Source of the DNA: Psittacicella gerlachiana
GTDB lineage: Bacteria; Pseudomonadota; Gammaproteobacteria; Enterobacterales; Psittacicellaceae
DNA length: 47,568 nt
Direction: 5' to 3'
Assembly: GCF_003585965.1 (NCBI RefSeq)
Contig: NZ_NRJF01000029.1
Location: forward strand, 1-47,568
The translations under genes were made by a program, and so were the position numbers. Below the pieces are notes generated by a model. It was not told the DNA's origin, ran no database searches, and saw nothing but the letters and a program-made list of their open reading frames with translations. This document shows positions 34,005-43,604 of the stretch, in pieces (the stretch's first letter is position 1; each line of letters begins with the position of its first letter).

Positions 34005-35051
34005 TTAAAAGTTTTGGAATTTAGGAATTTGGTGTAAAGGTTGAGCTAGTTGCTGCCAATTTTGCTCGGCTAATAATTGCTCTGGGAGAGCAAAAATACT
34101 TAAACTCTTACCCTCAACACAACCTGTATCTGTAGCTATAATTCCTTCTGGAGTTCCTGCATAATAGGCTTGTTGCCAATGTCCAAAGAAAACCGGGCGA
34201 TCAAATCCTTGTAAAGTTAAATTATGATTTTCTTGCCCTAAAGCTTGATAGTGATACCAAGGAAAAATTCCTGCAGCTAAATCCAAACAAGGTTCTTTAA
34301 CTAATTCAAGATTAAAATCACTATAACTTTGACTAAGATCATTAATTACTAAAGACTGTAAGCCTACTCCCTGCTGAGCATAAGCTTGTTCTAACTGCAT
34401 AAGATTTGGCTGAGCTAATATCCCTTGCTCTTGAGGTTGTCGTAATTGTCGGTGACGAGCTACAGTGGTGGTAAGCATAAACTCAGAAAAAGCTCTTAAC
34501 TCTAGATCTCTTTGCCAAGTTCCCGTTAAAGCTTGTCCTTGTAAGGCTGCTTGATTTAAATCGGCTAAAGTATGAGCAAAATATTTATAACCTAAATAAT
34601 AACCTCGCTGATAATGAGTTAAACCTTGTAAGTAATCACTTGCCATTTGATTATAGGCTTGGATTTGCTCACTTGACCATAAAGGATCAAGAGCTGCATG
34701 GACAAGGTGAAACCCCGGTTCACTAATTACCAAAGGTTGTCTTATCAGCCAATCAGTGTAAAAATGTTGTTTAGCTCTCGGCAAAGCTAGTAAATCTTCG
34801 AGATGATCACTAGCTAGAGGTTTTAAGCCCTCATGTACTAAACAAATTACCCTTAAGTCGTTATTGCCTAGTACTACTCCCGTAGCATACTTTTCGGCAT
34901 ATTTTAAAACTTCAAGAGTTTGGGGTCCACGACAGCCTAAATCGCCAATAAAATAAAGTTCATCTTTGCTAGGATTAAAATCAACGTGCGCTAGGAGAGC
35001 ATACATCTCCTGCGCACAGCCGTGTACATCGCCAATTAAATATTTTGCCAT
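34005..35051 (-). CDS. ApaH-like phosphoesterase, copy b, missing the GNHD histidine
   Basis: It resembles ApaH (symmetrical diadenosine tetraphosphatase) of the PPP phosphatase fold. It has GDVHG (metal ligands Asp8, His10), GDLGCRGP (Asp37), HAALDPLW, FFGHWQ and ATDTGC. The motif that is GNHD in active enzymes reads GNND (Asn64), so the acid/base histidine is absent. The first block GDLVxRGP also has GC in place of VA. The length of 348 exceeds the 280 of E. coli ApaH, with a helical insert near 130-240. It starts 2 bp after the stop of copy a. It is either inactive or has a changed reaction; alternatively it senses dinucleotides. No normal ApaH was seen in this window. Confidence 0.78.
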   Translation of the reverse strand: MAKYLIGDVHGCAQEMYALLAHVDFNPSKDELYFIGDLGCRGPQTLEVLKYAEKYATGVVLGNNDLRVICLVHEGLKPLASDHLEDLLALPRAKQHFYTDWLIRQPLVISEPGFHLVHAALDPLWSSEQIQAYNQMASDYLQGLTHYQRGYYLGYKYFAHTLADLNQAALQGQALTGTWQRDLELRAFSEFMLTTTVARHRQLRQPQEQGILAQPNLMQLEQAYAQQGVGLQSLVINDLSQSYSDFNLELVKEPCLDLAAGIFPWYHYQALGQENHNLTLQGFDRPVFFGHWQQAYYAGTPEGIIATDTGCVEGKSLSIFALPEQLLAEQNWQQLAQPLHQIPKFQNF

Positions 35052-35053
35052 GC

Positions 35054-36121
35054 TTAATTAAATTTTATTGTACTTTTAACTTCGGCAATAGGTTGAGCAA
35101 GAGTTAATAAAAACGCTTGATCTTGCATATTTACACTAAATTCCGGAAGTTTATACGCAGTTAAACGATCACCAAACACACAAGAAGTGTCTGTTCCTAT
35201 AAATCCTGGAGGCAGAGGAAAACCATTACATAAGGACCAATGCCCAAAATATACTGGTTTTTTAAAACCTAAAAAATTAAAGTTAGGATTTTTATATACC
35301 TGACGCACATTATCTTTAGTACGCTCAGCTTTAGCACGAGCAAATTCAAACCAAGGATAAAGCCCCTGCTCACGCACCGCTTCAGGTTTACCTTTTAAGC
35401 CAATATTAAGATCAAAATAAGCTTTACTATAGTCTTCGATTAATAATGAAGGTGCTAATTTTTGCAGTTTATCCTTACCAATAGTATCCAATACTTGTTG
35501 AGCACTTGGATAGAGTAAAATAGACTCTTCCTCTAAAGTTTTAAACTGGCGGAAACGGCAAATGGTAAACACTAGTAGGCTTTCAAAAAAGCGACGTAAA
35601 AAGATCTCTTCATGAGAAGCAAAACCTAGTTCACGTAAATTAATATAGAATTGCTTGCCACCAAAAAATCGTTTAAACTCCTCAGCTCCCCAGCTTTTAA
35701 AAAACTCTTTAGCTTGCTGAGCTATATCCGTAATTTGTTCAGGTAACCAAGTTGGATCTAAAGAAGCATGGACTAAATAAAAGCCTTCGTCTTCTCGCAC
35801 AAATCCTTGCTCTTGTAACCAACTTGCATAATATTGCTTTTCTTCAGGATTAAGATTTAATAATGAGTCAAAATTATCAGACTCTTTAGCTTCTCTAGCT
35901 CCATATAAACAAGCTAAAAAATGTAGATCATAATTACCTAATACCGCTTTAGCATTGTGCTTAATTGCTAAATCTAAAACCTCTTTAGGTTTTGGACCAC
36001 GTCCCACTAAATCTCCAGCTAAATATAGCTCATCTTCAGCAGGATTAAAGTTAATCTTTTCTAATAATTGTGCAAACTCATCAGCACAACCATGAATATC
36101 TCCAATTAGATATTTAGCCAT
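35054..36121 (-). CDS. ApaH-like phosphoesterase, copy a, missing the GNHD histidine
   Basis: The upstream member of the tandem pair. It shares with ApaH MAKYLIGDIHG (Asp8, His10), GDLVGRGPKP (Asp37), VHASLDPTWLPEQI, YFGHWS and GTDTSC. The GNHD motif reads GNYD (Tyr64). Other metal ligands are kept, so metal binding may remain. A strong GGAGGAG stands before the ATG at 36121. 355 residues; it is related to copy b over the whole length, indicating tandem duplication, and the two replaced the histidine differently. First gene of a likely transcript continuing to copy b, tamA and tamB. Confidence 0.78.
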   Translation of the reverse strand: MAKYLIGDIHGCADEFAQLLEKINFNPAEDELYLAGDLVGRGPKPKEVLDLAIKHNAKAVLGNYDLHFLACLYGAREAKESDNFDSLLNLNPEEKQYYASWLQEQGFVREDEGFYLVHASLDPTWLPEQITDIAQQAKEFFKSWGAEEFKRFFGGKQFYINLRELGFASHEEIFLRRFFESLLVFTICRFRQFKTLEEESILLYPSAQQVLDTIGKDKLQKLAPSLLIEDYSKAYFDLNIGLKGKPEAVREQGLYPWFEFARAKAERTKDNVRQVYKNPNFNFLGFKKPVYFGHWSLCNGFPLPPGFIGTDTSCVFGDRLTAYKLPEFSVNMQDQAFLLTLAQPIAEVKSTIKFN

Positions 36122-36183
36122 TTTTTTCTCTCCTCCAACTAAAAAACGTCTTCTTTATTATATCATCTTCACATAAGCAAAGA

Positions 36184-36203
36184 CCTAGACTTTGAGGTCT
36201 AGG
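36184..36203 (-). terminator. Terminator-like hairpin after the possible glycosyltransferase gene
   Basis: CCTAGAC (36184-36190) pairs with GTCTAGG (36197-36203). On the minus strand TCTTTG follows; the T run is short. Confidence 0.6.
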
Positions 36204-36209
36204 CCTTGA

Positions 36210-37535
36210 CTAAAGTACTTGGGGATTAATGTTGTAACTATTAAAAAAGGATTGTAAAATTTGCGCTTGTGCTCGCAAATTTAAGCGATCTATCTCGGTT
36301 AAATTATTTTGCCCTAAACGGAGATTAAAACCATTTAACCATTCTTCCATACGGTACTTACTTTGTCCGAGCAATGTCTCTAAAGACAAGTCATAAGTAT
36401 TAAAAACTTTTTGGGGTCTACGTAATAAACGATGTACACGTGGATATGCTAATTGAGCTAAATTTGCCTCTTGTCCTTCTTGACTCCAAAATTGAGCATC
36501 TAGCTCTTGCTCTTGTGTCTCAACCTCAAAATGTAGCTCTTGCTTAAAGAACTGAGCTAAGTGTTCGGCAGTATCTCCCTGATAAGCAAGACGAGCTTCA
36601 AAAGGAAAACTTCTTCCTAGTAAGAACTCTTGCGGATAAATTTGAGCTTGGCTCACAAACTCAGGACTAAAATTACTAATTGCTTCCTGAGGCACTAAAG
36701 CTCCTTGAGCTTCGAGTAATGCAGAATCATCAGCTAAAGCTTTATGATACTTATAGCTAAAGTGCTTTAAGTTACGGAGACGGATGAGATAGTTAAGATC
36801 TAGTTCTCGTGGTGCTTGCACCGGAATTAATCTCGCTTTACTTACAACCTCAGGATAAAGCACTTCTTCACTTCCGTCTAAACCTAAAGTTTTTAAGAAT
36901 CTACGGAAGAAACCTCCGGTTTTAAAGAGTTCTAAATGGTTCAAGGTATAATTTAAAGTTTGATACTTAAACACATCATACTGGAGATTTTGTGCTTCGA
37001 CTTTAGTTTTTAAAACTTGTAGATTCCCTTGGGCATAGATAGTTTCAGGACTAGCTACAAACAACCAAGCTTTATCTTGATCTTGGTTAGCTTCCACTAA
37101 AAATTTTAAATTCACTAAACCAAAGTTAAGAAGCTCATGATACAACCAATATACCGAAACTCCACCAGCAAATAATTTTGACGCCAACCAAGAACTGGTT
37201 GGAGGAATTACCGGCACTGGGTATTTTACTAATTTAAATCCAGGATTTTCTTGCACAAAAGCCGTAGCTATTGCGAGGCTCTGATCATCTTGAATTCCTT
37301 CTCCTAATTCAGGGTAAACTAAAACTCCTTTACTAATTGTAGGAGTTAAGGAATTTAAGGAACTTTTTAAGGTAATCGCATTATTAGCAAAAGGAACTAA
37401 AGCATATACCTCAACTTCACGTTCCCGTTGACGATAATCTTCTGGGTAAACTTGTTGATCTCCCTCACGCTCTAAAGCAAAATCAACCGGAAAAATCCCA
37501 GTATCTATGGCACTAAAATCTTTTGTTTGCGTCAT
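36210..37535 (-). CDS. Unidentified protein, possible GT-A-type glycosyltransferase
   Basis: Not confidently recognised. Near residue 45 the stretch YALVPFANNAITLKSSLNS followed by KGVLVYPELGEGIQDDQS and FVQENPGFKLVKYP resembles the start of GT-A glycosyltransferases that act on capsule or lipooligosaccharide. There a VPF/VxN strand is followed by a small-loop EGxxDDxS acidic motif. The rest is rich in Leu, Gln and Glu, with no membrane segment and no signal peptide, so it is cytoplasmic. 441 residues; AAAGAGAAA before the ATG. It stands alone between mrcA and the ApaH-like pair. A role in surface sugar synthesis is a guess supported only by the N-terminal pattern. Confidence 0.5.
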   Translation of the reverse strand: MTQTKDFSAIDTGIFPVDFALEREGDQQVYPEDYRQREREVEVYALVPFANNAITLKSSLNSLTPTISKGVLVYPELGEGIQDDQSLAIATAFVQENPGFKLVKYPVPVIPPTSSWLASKLFAGGVSVYWLYHELLNFGLVNLKFLVEANQDQDKAWLFVASPETIYAQGNLQVLKTKVEAQNLQYDVFKYQTLNYTLNHLELFKTGGFFRRFLKTLGLDGSEEVLYPEVVSKARLIPVQAPRELDLNYLIRLRNLKHFSYKYHKALADDSALLEAQGALVPQEAISNFSPEFVSQAQIYPQEFLLGRSFPFEARLAYQGDTAEHLAQFFKQELHFEVETQEQELDAQFWSQEGQEANLAQLAYPRVHRLLRRPQKVFNTYDLSLETLLGQSKYRMEEWLNGFNLRLGQNNLTEIDRLNLRAQAQILQSFFNSYNINPQVL

Positions 37536-37586
37536 TGTTTTTCTCTTTGCCTAAAATTTTTGCTTCTATTATACCTTAAATCAAAG

Positions 37587-37612
37587 AGATCCGAGATAAA
37601 CATCTCGGATCT
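37587..37612 (-). terminator. Terminator of mrcA
   Basis: AGATCCGAGAT (37587-37597) pairs with ATCTCGGATCT (37602-37612) around AAAC. On the minus strand CTTTGATTT follows. Confidence 0.75.
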
Positions 37613-37625
37613 AACAAATCTAATT

Positions 37626-40313
37626 TTAGAAAATACCTAGATCTTCTGAATTGAGATCTACATTATTATTGCTTGGAGCAGTAGGAGGAACTTGTGGAAT
37701 ACGATAGTATTCATTATAGCCTCCAGTTGGCACCTGATAGCCTTGCGCATTAATCATAAAGGTTTGAATGGTATTTGGCATAGGACGAACCCACTTGGTT
37801 GTCACTTTTGCTAACTGCAGTTTTTCAAAAGCTATCCAGTTATTTAACGCTAAACCACCCCCAAACTCACGACGACCTAAGGTTGTAGCATTATCAAAAG
37901 CTACAAAGGTTGCGGTTACATATTTATTTGCATAACCTACAAACCATGCTGATTTAGAATCATTGGTTGTTCCGGTTTTACCACCGACATCCGATGTTCC
38001 AAGTTGAGCTGCACGAGCTGCCGTTCCCGTATAAAAACCTTGACGTCCATATACATTAGAATTTAAGCCCGACCACATTAACCAAGCTACATCAGCACTT
38101 AGAACTCTTGGAGCATACTTAGCTTGTGAACTTGCCTGCTGACCATCGGTTAAACCTACATCTGTAGCCTCAGCAGCTTGACTTTGGTCTAAGTTACGCT
38201 CTTGAGTATTAGCTTTAACTAAAGCATCAAGATCTTCTTGCCCTTCTAATGCTTGTCCATTAGAATTATCAAGCGAGATTAAATCCTGATTAGTTGCAGT
38301 TTGCATTGCAGTTTCATCGGTAATTGGATCTAAAGGCATAATACTGTTACATTCATCAGTATCTGCAGTACATGCAACTAAAGGATTAGCTTGATAAATC
38401 ACATTATTTTCCGCATCTACTACCTTAGTAATGAGATATGGATTAATTAAAAAGCCTCCATTATCAAAAGTAGCATAAGCACGAGCCATTTCTAATGGGG
38501 TAAAGTTTGCCGTACCTAAAGCTAAAGATAAGGTTGGTAAAAATGAATTCGAACTAAAGCCTAGACGTTGTAAGAAACGTGACATATAGTTAGGACCAAC
38601 TTGTTGCATGAGTTTTACTGCAATAATATTGCGCGACTCGGCAAAAGCTTGACGTAAGGTAATATCACCCTTATAAGTATCACCATAGTTTTTTGGTGTC
38701 CAAATCTTATCATTATCTTTAATCGCAATACGATCATCACGCATAATGCTTCCCCAGCCTAAAGCTCGATCACTTAAGGAAGAGAATTTTTCAAAAGCAG
38801 CTGCATATAAGAAAGGTTTAAATGAAGAACCTACTTGGACAGTAGCTTGCGTTGCACGGTTAAACTTAGATAAGTCATAAGAGAAACCACCAACCATAGC
38901 TTCAATTGCCCCATCAGTTGAGTTAAGACTAATTAAACCTGAGTTTACCGCAGGAATTTGTCCTAAACTCGCCACCATGCCATTAGCAGCTAACTCTTTT
39001 TCGACATAGATTATTTGTCCTGGAGTTAAGAGCTCGTTTACCGCTTTCGGAGCAGCACCTTTACGATCTGGATTTATATAAGCTCCCGCCCAAGCCATAT
39101 TTTTTAGTGGTAGAGGCATAATATTACCATTAATATCTACTACCTGAGCTTGTTCTTTATTAGCGGTTAACACTACTACCGGATATAACGGATCATAACT
39201 TCTAGTGTAATTTGATAACTTAAAGCGATTTAATAAATCATTTAAAGTAATAGTTTTCTCCGTAAAACCTTGATTTTGTCTTACTTTTACTACTATGTGC
39301 GAAGCATCTTGATAGTTTACTAAAGCTTCACCATTGTTAAAGAGAAAACGCTCATTGTCTTTTGCACGCCAGCCTTTACGTTGATCATAACCAATTAAGG
39401 TACGACGTAGAGCCACGGTTGCTTCATTTTGGAGAGTATTGTCTACAGTAGTGTAAACTTTAAAGCCTTCGGTATAAGCTTTTTCTCCGTATTTATTATA
39501 TAGAGCTTGACGTACCATCTCAGAGACATAACCTACCCCTTGGTTATCCATACGTCCTGGATTAACCATGATCTGCTCAGCAATTGCTTGATCATACTCT
39601 TGGCGACTAATCATCTTAGTATCGAGCATAGCCGCTAACACTTGGTTACGACGAGCTACCGAACTTTCAAGATTAGCAATAGGATTAAGTTTAGATGGAG
39701 CCTGCTGAATCCCAGCTAAAAGAGCAGCTTCCGATAAAGTTAACTCATTTACACTTTTATTAAAGTAAGTACGTGCTGCTTCGGCAAAACCATAAGATCT
39801 ATGCCCAAGATAAATTTTATTCATATAAGCAGCTAAAATTTGATCTTTAGTCATACTTTTTTCCATGCGTACGGCTAAGATCATTTCTCTAAACTTACGA
39901 ATAAATTCTTTTTTAGAATTTAAGAAAAAGTTACGAGCTAATTGTTGGGTAATAGTTGAAGCCCCTTGTGATTTATTCCCTGTAGTTAAGAGCACCATAG
40001 AGGCACGAGCAATACTTCTTAAGTCTATCCCTCCATGCTCGTAAAAGCGACGGTCTTCAATCGCCACTACCGCATCACGTAATACTTTAGGAAACTCGTC
40101 ATAAGTTAAAGTAATACGACGCTCTGATCCATAAGAAGCAATTAAATCTCCATTACGGTCATAAACCCTTAGAGGTTCAGAAAAAGTTGGGGTAAAAGAT
40201 TTTACATCAGGTAAATCTGTAGATAAATAAGAGTAGAAGCCTATTAGACCAGCTACCCCAATCGTACCTAGAGTTAAACCTGTACAGAATAATTTCTTAA
40301 ATAGAGATTTCAT
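37626..40313 (-). CDS. mrcA: Penicillin-binding protein 1A
   Basis: A bifunctional peptidoglycan synthase anchored in the inner membrane (segment LTLGTIGVAGLIGFYSYL). The glycosyltransferase domain has AIEDRRFYEHGG (catalytic Glu86), QGASTITQQLARN, KFREMILAVRMEK and YLGHRSYGFAEAA. An OB-like domain precedes the transpeptidase, which has SSFK (nucleophile Ser near 495, as VGSSFKPF), SRN (ESRNIIAVKL) and KTGTT (near 778). The 895 residues compare with 850 in E. coli; an acidic Gln/Asp-rich insert lies near 645-715. Single-gene unit with a terminator; no clear ribosome-binding site before the ATG. Confidence 0.96.
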   Translation of the reverse strand: MKSLFKKLFCTGLTLGTIGVAGLIGFYSYLSTDLPDVKSFTPTFSEPLRVYDRNGDLIASYGSERRITLTYDEFPKVLRDAVVAIEDRRFYEHGGIDLRSIARASMVLLTTGNKSQGASTITQQLARNFFLNSKKEFIRKFREMILAVRMEKSMTKDQILAAYMNKIYLGHRSYGFAEAARTYFNKSVNELTLSEAALLAGIQQAPSKLNPIANLESSVARRNQVLAAMLDTKMISRQEYDQAIAEQIMVNPGRMDNQGVGYVSEMVRQALYNKYGEKAYTEGFKVYTTVDNTLQNEATVALRRTLIGYDQRKGWRAKDNERFLFNNGEALVNYQDASHIVVKVRQNQGFTEKTITLNDLLNRFKLSNYTRSYDPLYPVVVLTANKEQAQVVDINGNIMPLPLKNMAWAGAYINPDRKGAAPKAVNELLTPGQIIYVEKELAANGMVASLGQIPAVNSGLISLNSTDGAIEAMVGGFSYDLSKFNRATQATVQVGSSFKPFLYAAAFEKFSSLSDRALGWGSIMRDDRIAIKDNDKIWTPKNYGDTYKGDITLRQAFAESRNIIAVKLMQQVGPNYMSRFLQRLGFSSNSFLPTLSLALGTANFTPLEMARAYATFDNGGFLINPYLITKVVDAENNVIYQANPLVACTADTDECNSIMPLDPITDETAMQTATNQDLISLDNSNGQALEGQEDLDALVKANTQERNLDQSQAAEATDVGLTDGQQASSQAKYAPRVLSADVAWLMWSGLNSNVYGRQGFYTGTAARAAQLGTSDVGGKTGTTNDSKSAWFVGYANKYVTATFVAFDNATTLGRREFGGGLALNNWIAFEKLQLAKVTTKWVRPMPNTIQTFMINAQGYQVPTGGYNEYYRIPQVPPTAPSNNNVDLNSEDLGIF

Positions 40314-40408
40314 AATAAAACAGTTAATGTTTTGCGATTAACCTAGCAATGATAATTTTTTCAAACTCCTATTATAGCAAAAAATATCATTGTCGAATCT
40401 TGAAAGAT

Positions 40409-40434
40409 AAGACCAGCCCCGGGGCTGGTCTTAT
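40409..40434 (-). terminator. GC-rich perfect palindrome after the ZipA-like gene
   Basis: Arms TAAGACCAGCCCC and GGGGCTGGTCTTA form a 26-bp perfect palindrome, unusually GC-rich for this window. On the minus strand TTATCTTTC follows, so it probably ends the ZipA-like transcript, though the T run is poor. Confidence 0.65.
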
Positions 40435-40462
40435 TAGAGTTATAGCTTGCAAAAGTCAAAAA

Positions 40463-42187
40463 TCAAGAATAGCGTGAGCTATGACGCACAGCATCACCTT
40501 GTTTTAAGACTTGATTAATTTGATTACGAATAGTTGAAGGATAAGAACAAAGTTCTCTCGTACTAAATACCGTTCCTCGTAAATCTAAATAAGCTGAAAG
40601 CTTGTTACAGAGTTTAGTTAATTGGGTAATGAGAATCGATAAGGCTTCATCATTTTGTAAAATTCTGCGTGAAACATATAAATAAAGATACTTATACTCT
40701 TCACGTTCATTTTCTCCAATCCATTGCCCAAACTCATTAAAGAGATGGTAGATTACCACTTCTTTAGCTGAAGAAGTTGCAGGACGCCATACATTGTTGT
40801 AACTCAAACGCATACGATCGCCTACAAAAGTAGTGTAATTCACACTATTTTCATTAAAGTCCGTATCTAAGTTACGTAAAATATTATTAATGCGTACAGC
40901 CGAGATCTCTGCACTACGCTGATTTTTTACTTTAAAAACAATATACTGCTCGGGATTTTCAAATAAGGTATTTAACTTTAAAATCACCGGATCTGTTTCA
41001 ACATAAGGATCAACTTTAACTTCTTCAGGTTCTTTAGTTGATGGTTGACTACGCTTACGAGCGATTTCGGCAAGATTTTGATAACCGGTTACCGCTTTGG
41101 CTACATCTTCAGGACTTTCAACTCTAATCCCATTAGTGGCAAAGTGTGAAGCATTAGTTACCGCACTTAAATCAGGTGCAGCCCCCTGAGTTACCGGAGG
41201 GGGAGTAGCTCCTGCTGGAGAAGCAACCTTTTGCTCTTTATCTCTTGCCTCTGCTTGTTGAGCCTTAGTTACGGTTGAAACTAGAGAACTAGTTTCCTGA
41301 GTTCCCGTATTTTTACTCTTTAAAAAAGCAAGAACTTTTTCATAAACTTCAGGATTACTCCGAATTAACTGTTCCAAAGCTTGTAAGCTTGCTTGGTCTT
41401 GGGACTCATTTGCTTCTGTAGTTGCAGTTTTAGCTACAGGTTTGCTTACTGGTTTACTTACCGGTTTTGCGGTAATTTCACGTTTAGCTACTACTTGTGG
41501 AGTTAACTCTTTATTGGCAATTTTACGTTCTTCGGCAAGACTTAATTCACGTTCAGGATTTAATTCTTGCTGTAAACGCTTTTGCTCTCGAGTTTTATAA
41601 ACATCATTAATATTATCGGTCGCAATAGTACGCTCTTGATTAATATTAAATTCTTTTTTGGCTAAGGTTTTATTAGTTTGTTCAATTGCACTTTCTTTAG
41701 CCTTACCGGTAACCGTATAAGATTTACCAAAGTAACTTTCTGCCGCACTAGCTTTAGAGTCACTATCCTTGCTGTTATTCTCAGCCGCAATTTTTTGCTG
41801 AGTAATAGTATCACCGGTAACATTAGCGGTGTTATTTGCAGTTACCTTAACTCCCAAAGTAGTATCTACTTTAGGAGGAGTAACTGTTTGCTTTACCGGC
41901 TCAAGTGGTTTTTCCGCTTTTGCCTCAGCTGTTTGAGACTGTTGTTTTTCTTCTTGAGCATACATAGCCGCAAGATTACTTTGTAAAGTTTCAGCAATAT
42001 TCTGGGTACGTAAATCTTGACTTACAGATGGATTTACATGATTAATTAGACTATAGCTACTTTTTTTCGGAACATCAGTGCGAATCGCATCCTGATGAGG
42101 CTTACGTTTTATAAAACGATAAAAAACAGCACCTAAGACAATTAATGCTAAAACAATACAGATTACAAAAACGTAATTGTTTTCCAT
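40463..42187 (-). CDS. ZipA-like membrane protein (putative cell-division protein)
   Basis: The architecture is that of ZipA, which tethers FtsZ to the inner membrane: a short periplasmic start, one membrane helix (VFVICIVLALIVLGAVFY, 6-23), a basic stretch RFIKRK, and a long unstructured Gln/Lys/Thr/Pro-rich linker (about 30-390). A ~160-residue folded C-terminal domain follows. In that domain EEYKYLYLYVSRRIL, then LTKLCNKLSAYLDLRGTVF and STRELCSYPSTIRNQINQV parallel the closing strand and helices of the ZipA FtsZ-binding domain. Sequence identity is low. 574 residues against 328 in E. coli; the linker accounts for the difference. ligA, the usual neighbour of zipA, is absent. Another membrane-anchored linker protein is possible. 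Confidence 0.5.
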   Translation of the reverse strand: MENNYVFVICIVLALIVLGAVFYRFIKRKPHQDAIRTDVPKKSSYSLINHVNPSVSQDLRTQNIAETLQSNLAAMYAQEEKQQSQTAEAKAEKPLEPVKQTVTPPKVDTTLGVKVTANNTANVTGDTITQQKIAAENNSKDSDSKASAAESYFGKSYTVTGKAKESAIEQTNKTLAKKEFNINQERTIATDNINDVYKTREQKRLQQELNPERELSLAEERKIANKELTPQVVAKREITAKPVSKPVSKPVAKTATTEANESQDQASLQALEQLIRSNPEVYEKVLAFLKSKNTGTQETSSLVSTVTKAQQAEARDKEQKVASPAGATPPPVTQGAAPDLSAVTNASHFATNGIRVESPEDVAKAVTGYQNLAEIARKRSQPSTKEPEEVKVDPYVETDPVILKLNTLFENPEQYIVFKVKNQRSAEISAVRINNILRNLDTDFNENSVNYTTFVGDRMRLSYNNVWRPATSSAKEVVIYHLFNEFGQWIGENEREEYKYLYLYVSRRILQNDEALSILITQLTKLCNKLSAYLDLRGTVFSTRELCSYPSTIRNQINQVLKQGDAVRHSSRYS

Positions 42188-42610
42188 ATCTTTTAAATTA
42201 TTAAAAAATAAGACGCTCGTCTTAATTCTCTCTGTAGGAATTCGGGTGATAATTATAACTAGAGTAGATAAGAAAATTGACTTTATGACTAAATTTATCT
42301 ACTTTTACTTTATATTATAAACTAATTATTTGAAATAAAGGCGTAAATATAACAAAAAACTGCTATTTCTCTGAAAAAATTCTCAAATTTTATTAATGGC
42401 TTTACTTATCACTGAGAAAATTTATTTAAGAACTTAAATCCTTTGGAGCTAAATCCTCTAACCTAAATATCTCAAGCCCTTAATAAACAAGAACTTTTTC
42501 TAAACTTGCACTTCTAAAAAGTCTACTTTTTAAAAACCAAGTTCGTGCCTAGGCATTTTTTTACTCATCCAGTGTACCACCAAATACCCTAAAAGATCAA
42601 TATTTATCAC
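42188..42610. other. Intergenic region upstream of the ZipA-like gene
   Basis: No coding frame. A perfect small palindrome, AAGACG CT CGTCTT, lies at 42210-42223, just before the ZipA-like start. A minus-strand TATAAT at 42257-42252 is a possible -10 for that gene. The remainder is AT-rich without clear structure. Confidence 0.45.
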
Positions 42611-42648
42611 AAAAAAGCCCTTTTACCAAGAGGTAAAAGGACTTTTTT
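42611..42648 (-). terminator. Terminator of speAB
   Basis: CCTTTTACC and GGTAAAAGG form the upper stem, AAAAAAG/CTTTTTT continues it past one C-A mismatch, and AAGA is the loop. On the minus strand TTTTTTGTG follows. Confidence 0.85.
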
Positions 42649-42654
42649 GGGCTA

Positions 42655-43584
42655 CTAATCTTGTTTTGCAGCTTGCATATATAGCATTTCAAGAGCAATG
42701 GTTGCTCCAGCTAAAGCGGTAATATCAGATTGATCAAAAGCAGGAGAAACTTCTACTAAATCCATGCCCACTATATTTAAAGGCGAAAGAAGACGAATAA
42801 CTTTAAGAATTTTATCCGTAGTCATCCCACCAATTACTGGAGTTCCAGTCCCTGGAGCATGAGCAGGATCTAAACAGTCAATATCAAAAGTTAGATATAC
42901 AGGCATCTCGCCTACTACTTCTTTAATACGACTTACAATTTGCTCTGCAGTTAAATCATTAGCTGTTGGGGCATCAAGCACAGTATAATCAAGATTGCGA
43001 TCATACTCAGTACGAATTCCCACTTGAATTGAGTGTTTTGGATCAATTAGACCCTCTTTTGGAGCATGATAGAACATGGTTCCATGGTCATAAGCTGAAC
43101 CATTATCATAGGTATCAGTATGAGCATCAAAATGCACTAAAGCTAATTTACCAAAGTGTTTTGCATGAGCTCTTAACAACGGAAGAGTAATAAAATGATC
43201 TCCCCCTAGAGTTAAACAACGTTTACCTGCTTGTAACATATTGCTTGCATGCTGTTCTAAACGCTGAGTAAAGTCTCCATTGTCGCCCATAGCATAAACT
43301 AAATCGCCACAGTCAACAATATTTAGACGTTCACGAACATCAAACGTCCATGGAAAACGACAGTGTTCCCACGCAAGATTTACTGAAGCACGACGAATCG
43401 CTTCAGCTCCAAAACGAGTTCCTGAGCGTCCTGAAACCGCACTATCAAAAGGAACACCGGTAATTACCCAATCAGCATCAGAAGTAGCTGGTTCAAAGTT
43501 AATTGGTAAACGTAAAAAACCAAAGTTATTAGATACTAAAGAAATATCTTCACGATGATTTAAAGTATTGGTATTAGTTTTCAT
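42655..43584 (-). CDS. speB: Agmatinase
   Basis: A ureohydrolase with two manganese ions that splits agmatine into putrescine and urea. The metal ligands are visible as His130 (LTLGGDHF), Asp153, His155 and Asp157 ([10 protein letters not shown]), and the pair in [17 protein letters not shown] (near 231-235). The block [17 protein letters not shown] is typical of the agmatinase branch. The 309 residues compare with 306 in E. coli. GGAAAG precedes the ATG. It follows speA by 20 bp in one operon, giving a complete arginine-to-putrescine route. Confidence 0.96.
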   Translation of the reverse strand: MKTNTNTLNHREDISLVSNNFGFLRLPINFEPATSDADWVITGVPFDSAVSGRSGTRFGAEAIRRASVNLAWEHCRFPWTFDVRERLNIVDCGDLVYAMGDNGDFTQRLEQHASNMLQAGKRCLTLGGDHFITLPLLRAHAKHFGKLALVHFDAHTDTYDNGSAYDHGTMFYHAPKEGLIDPKHSIQVGIRTEYDRNLDYTVLDAPTANDLTAEQIVSRIKEVVGEMPVYLTFDIDCLDPAHAPGTGTPVIGGMTTDKILKVIRLLSPLNIVGMDLVEVSPAFDQSDITALAGATIALEMLYMQAAKQD

Positions 43585-43604
43585 AAAGATTAACTTTCCA
43601 CAAA

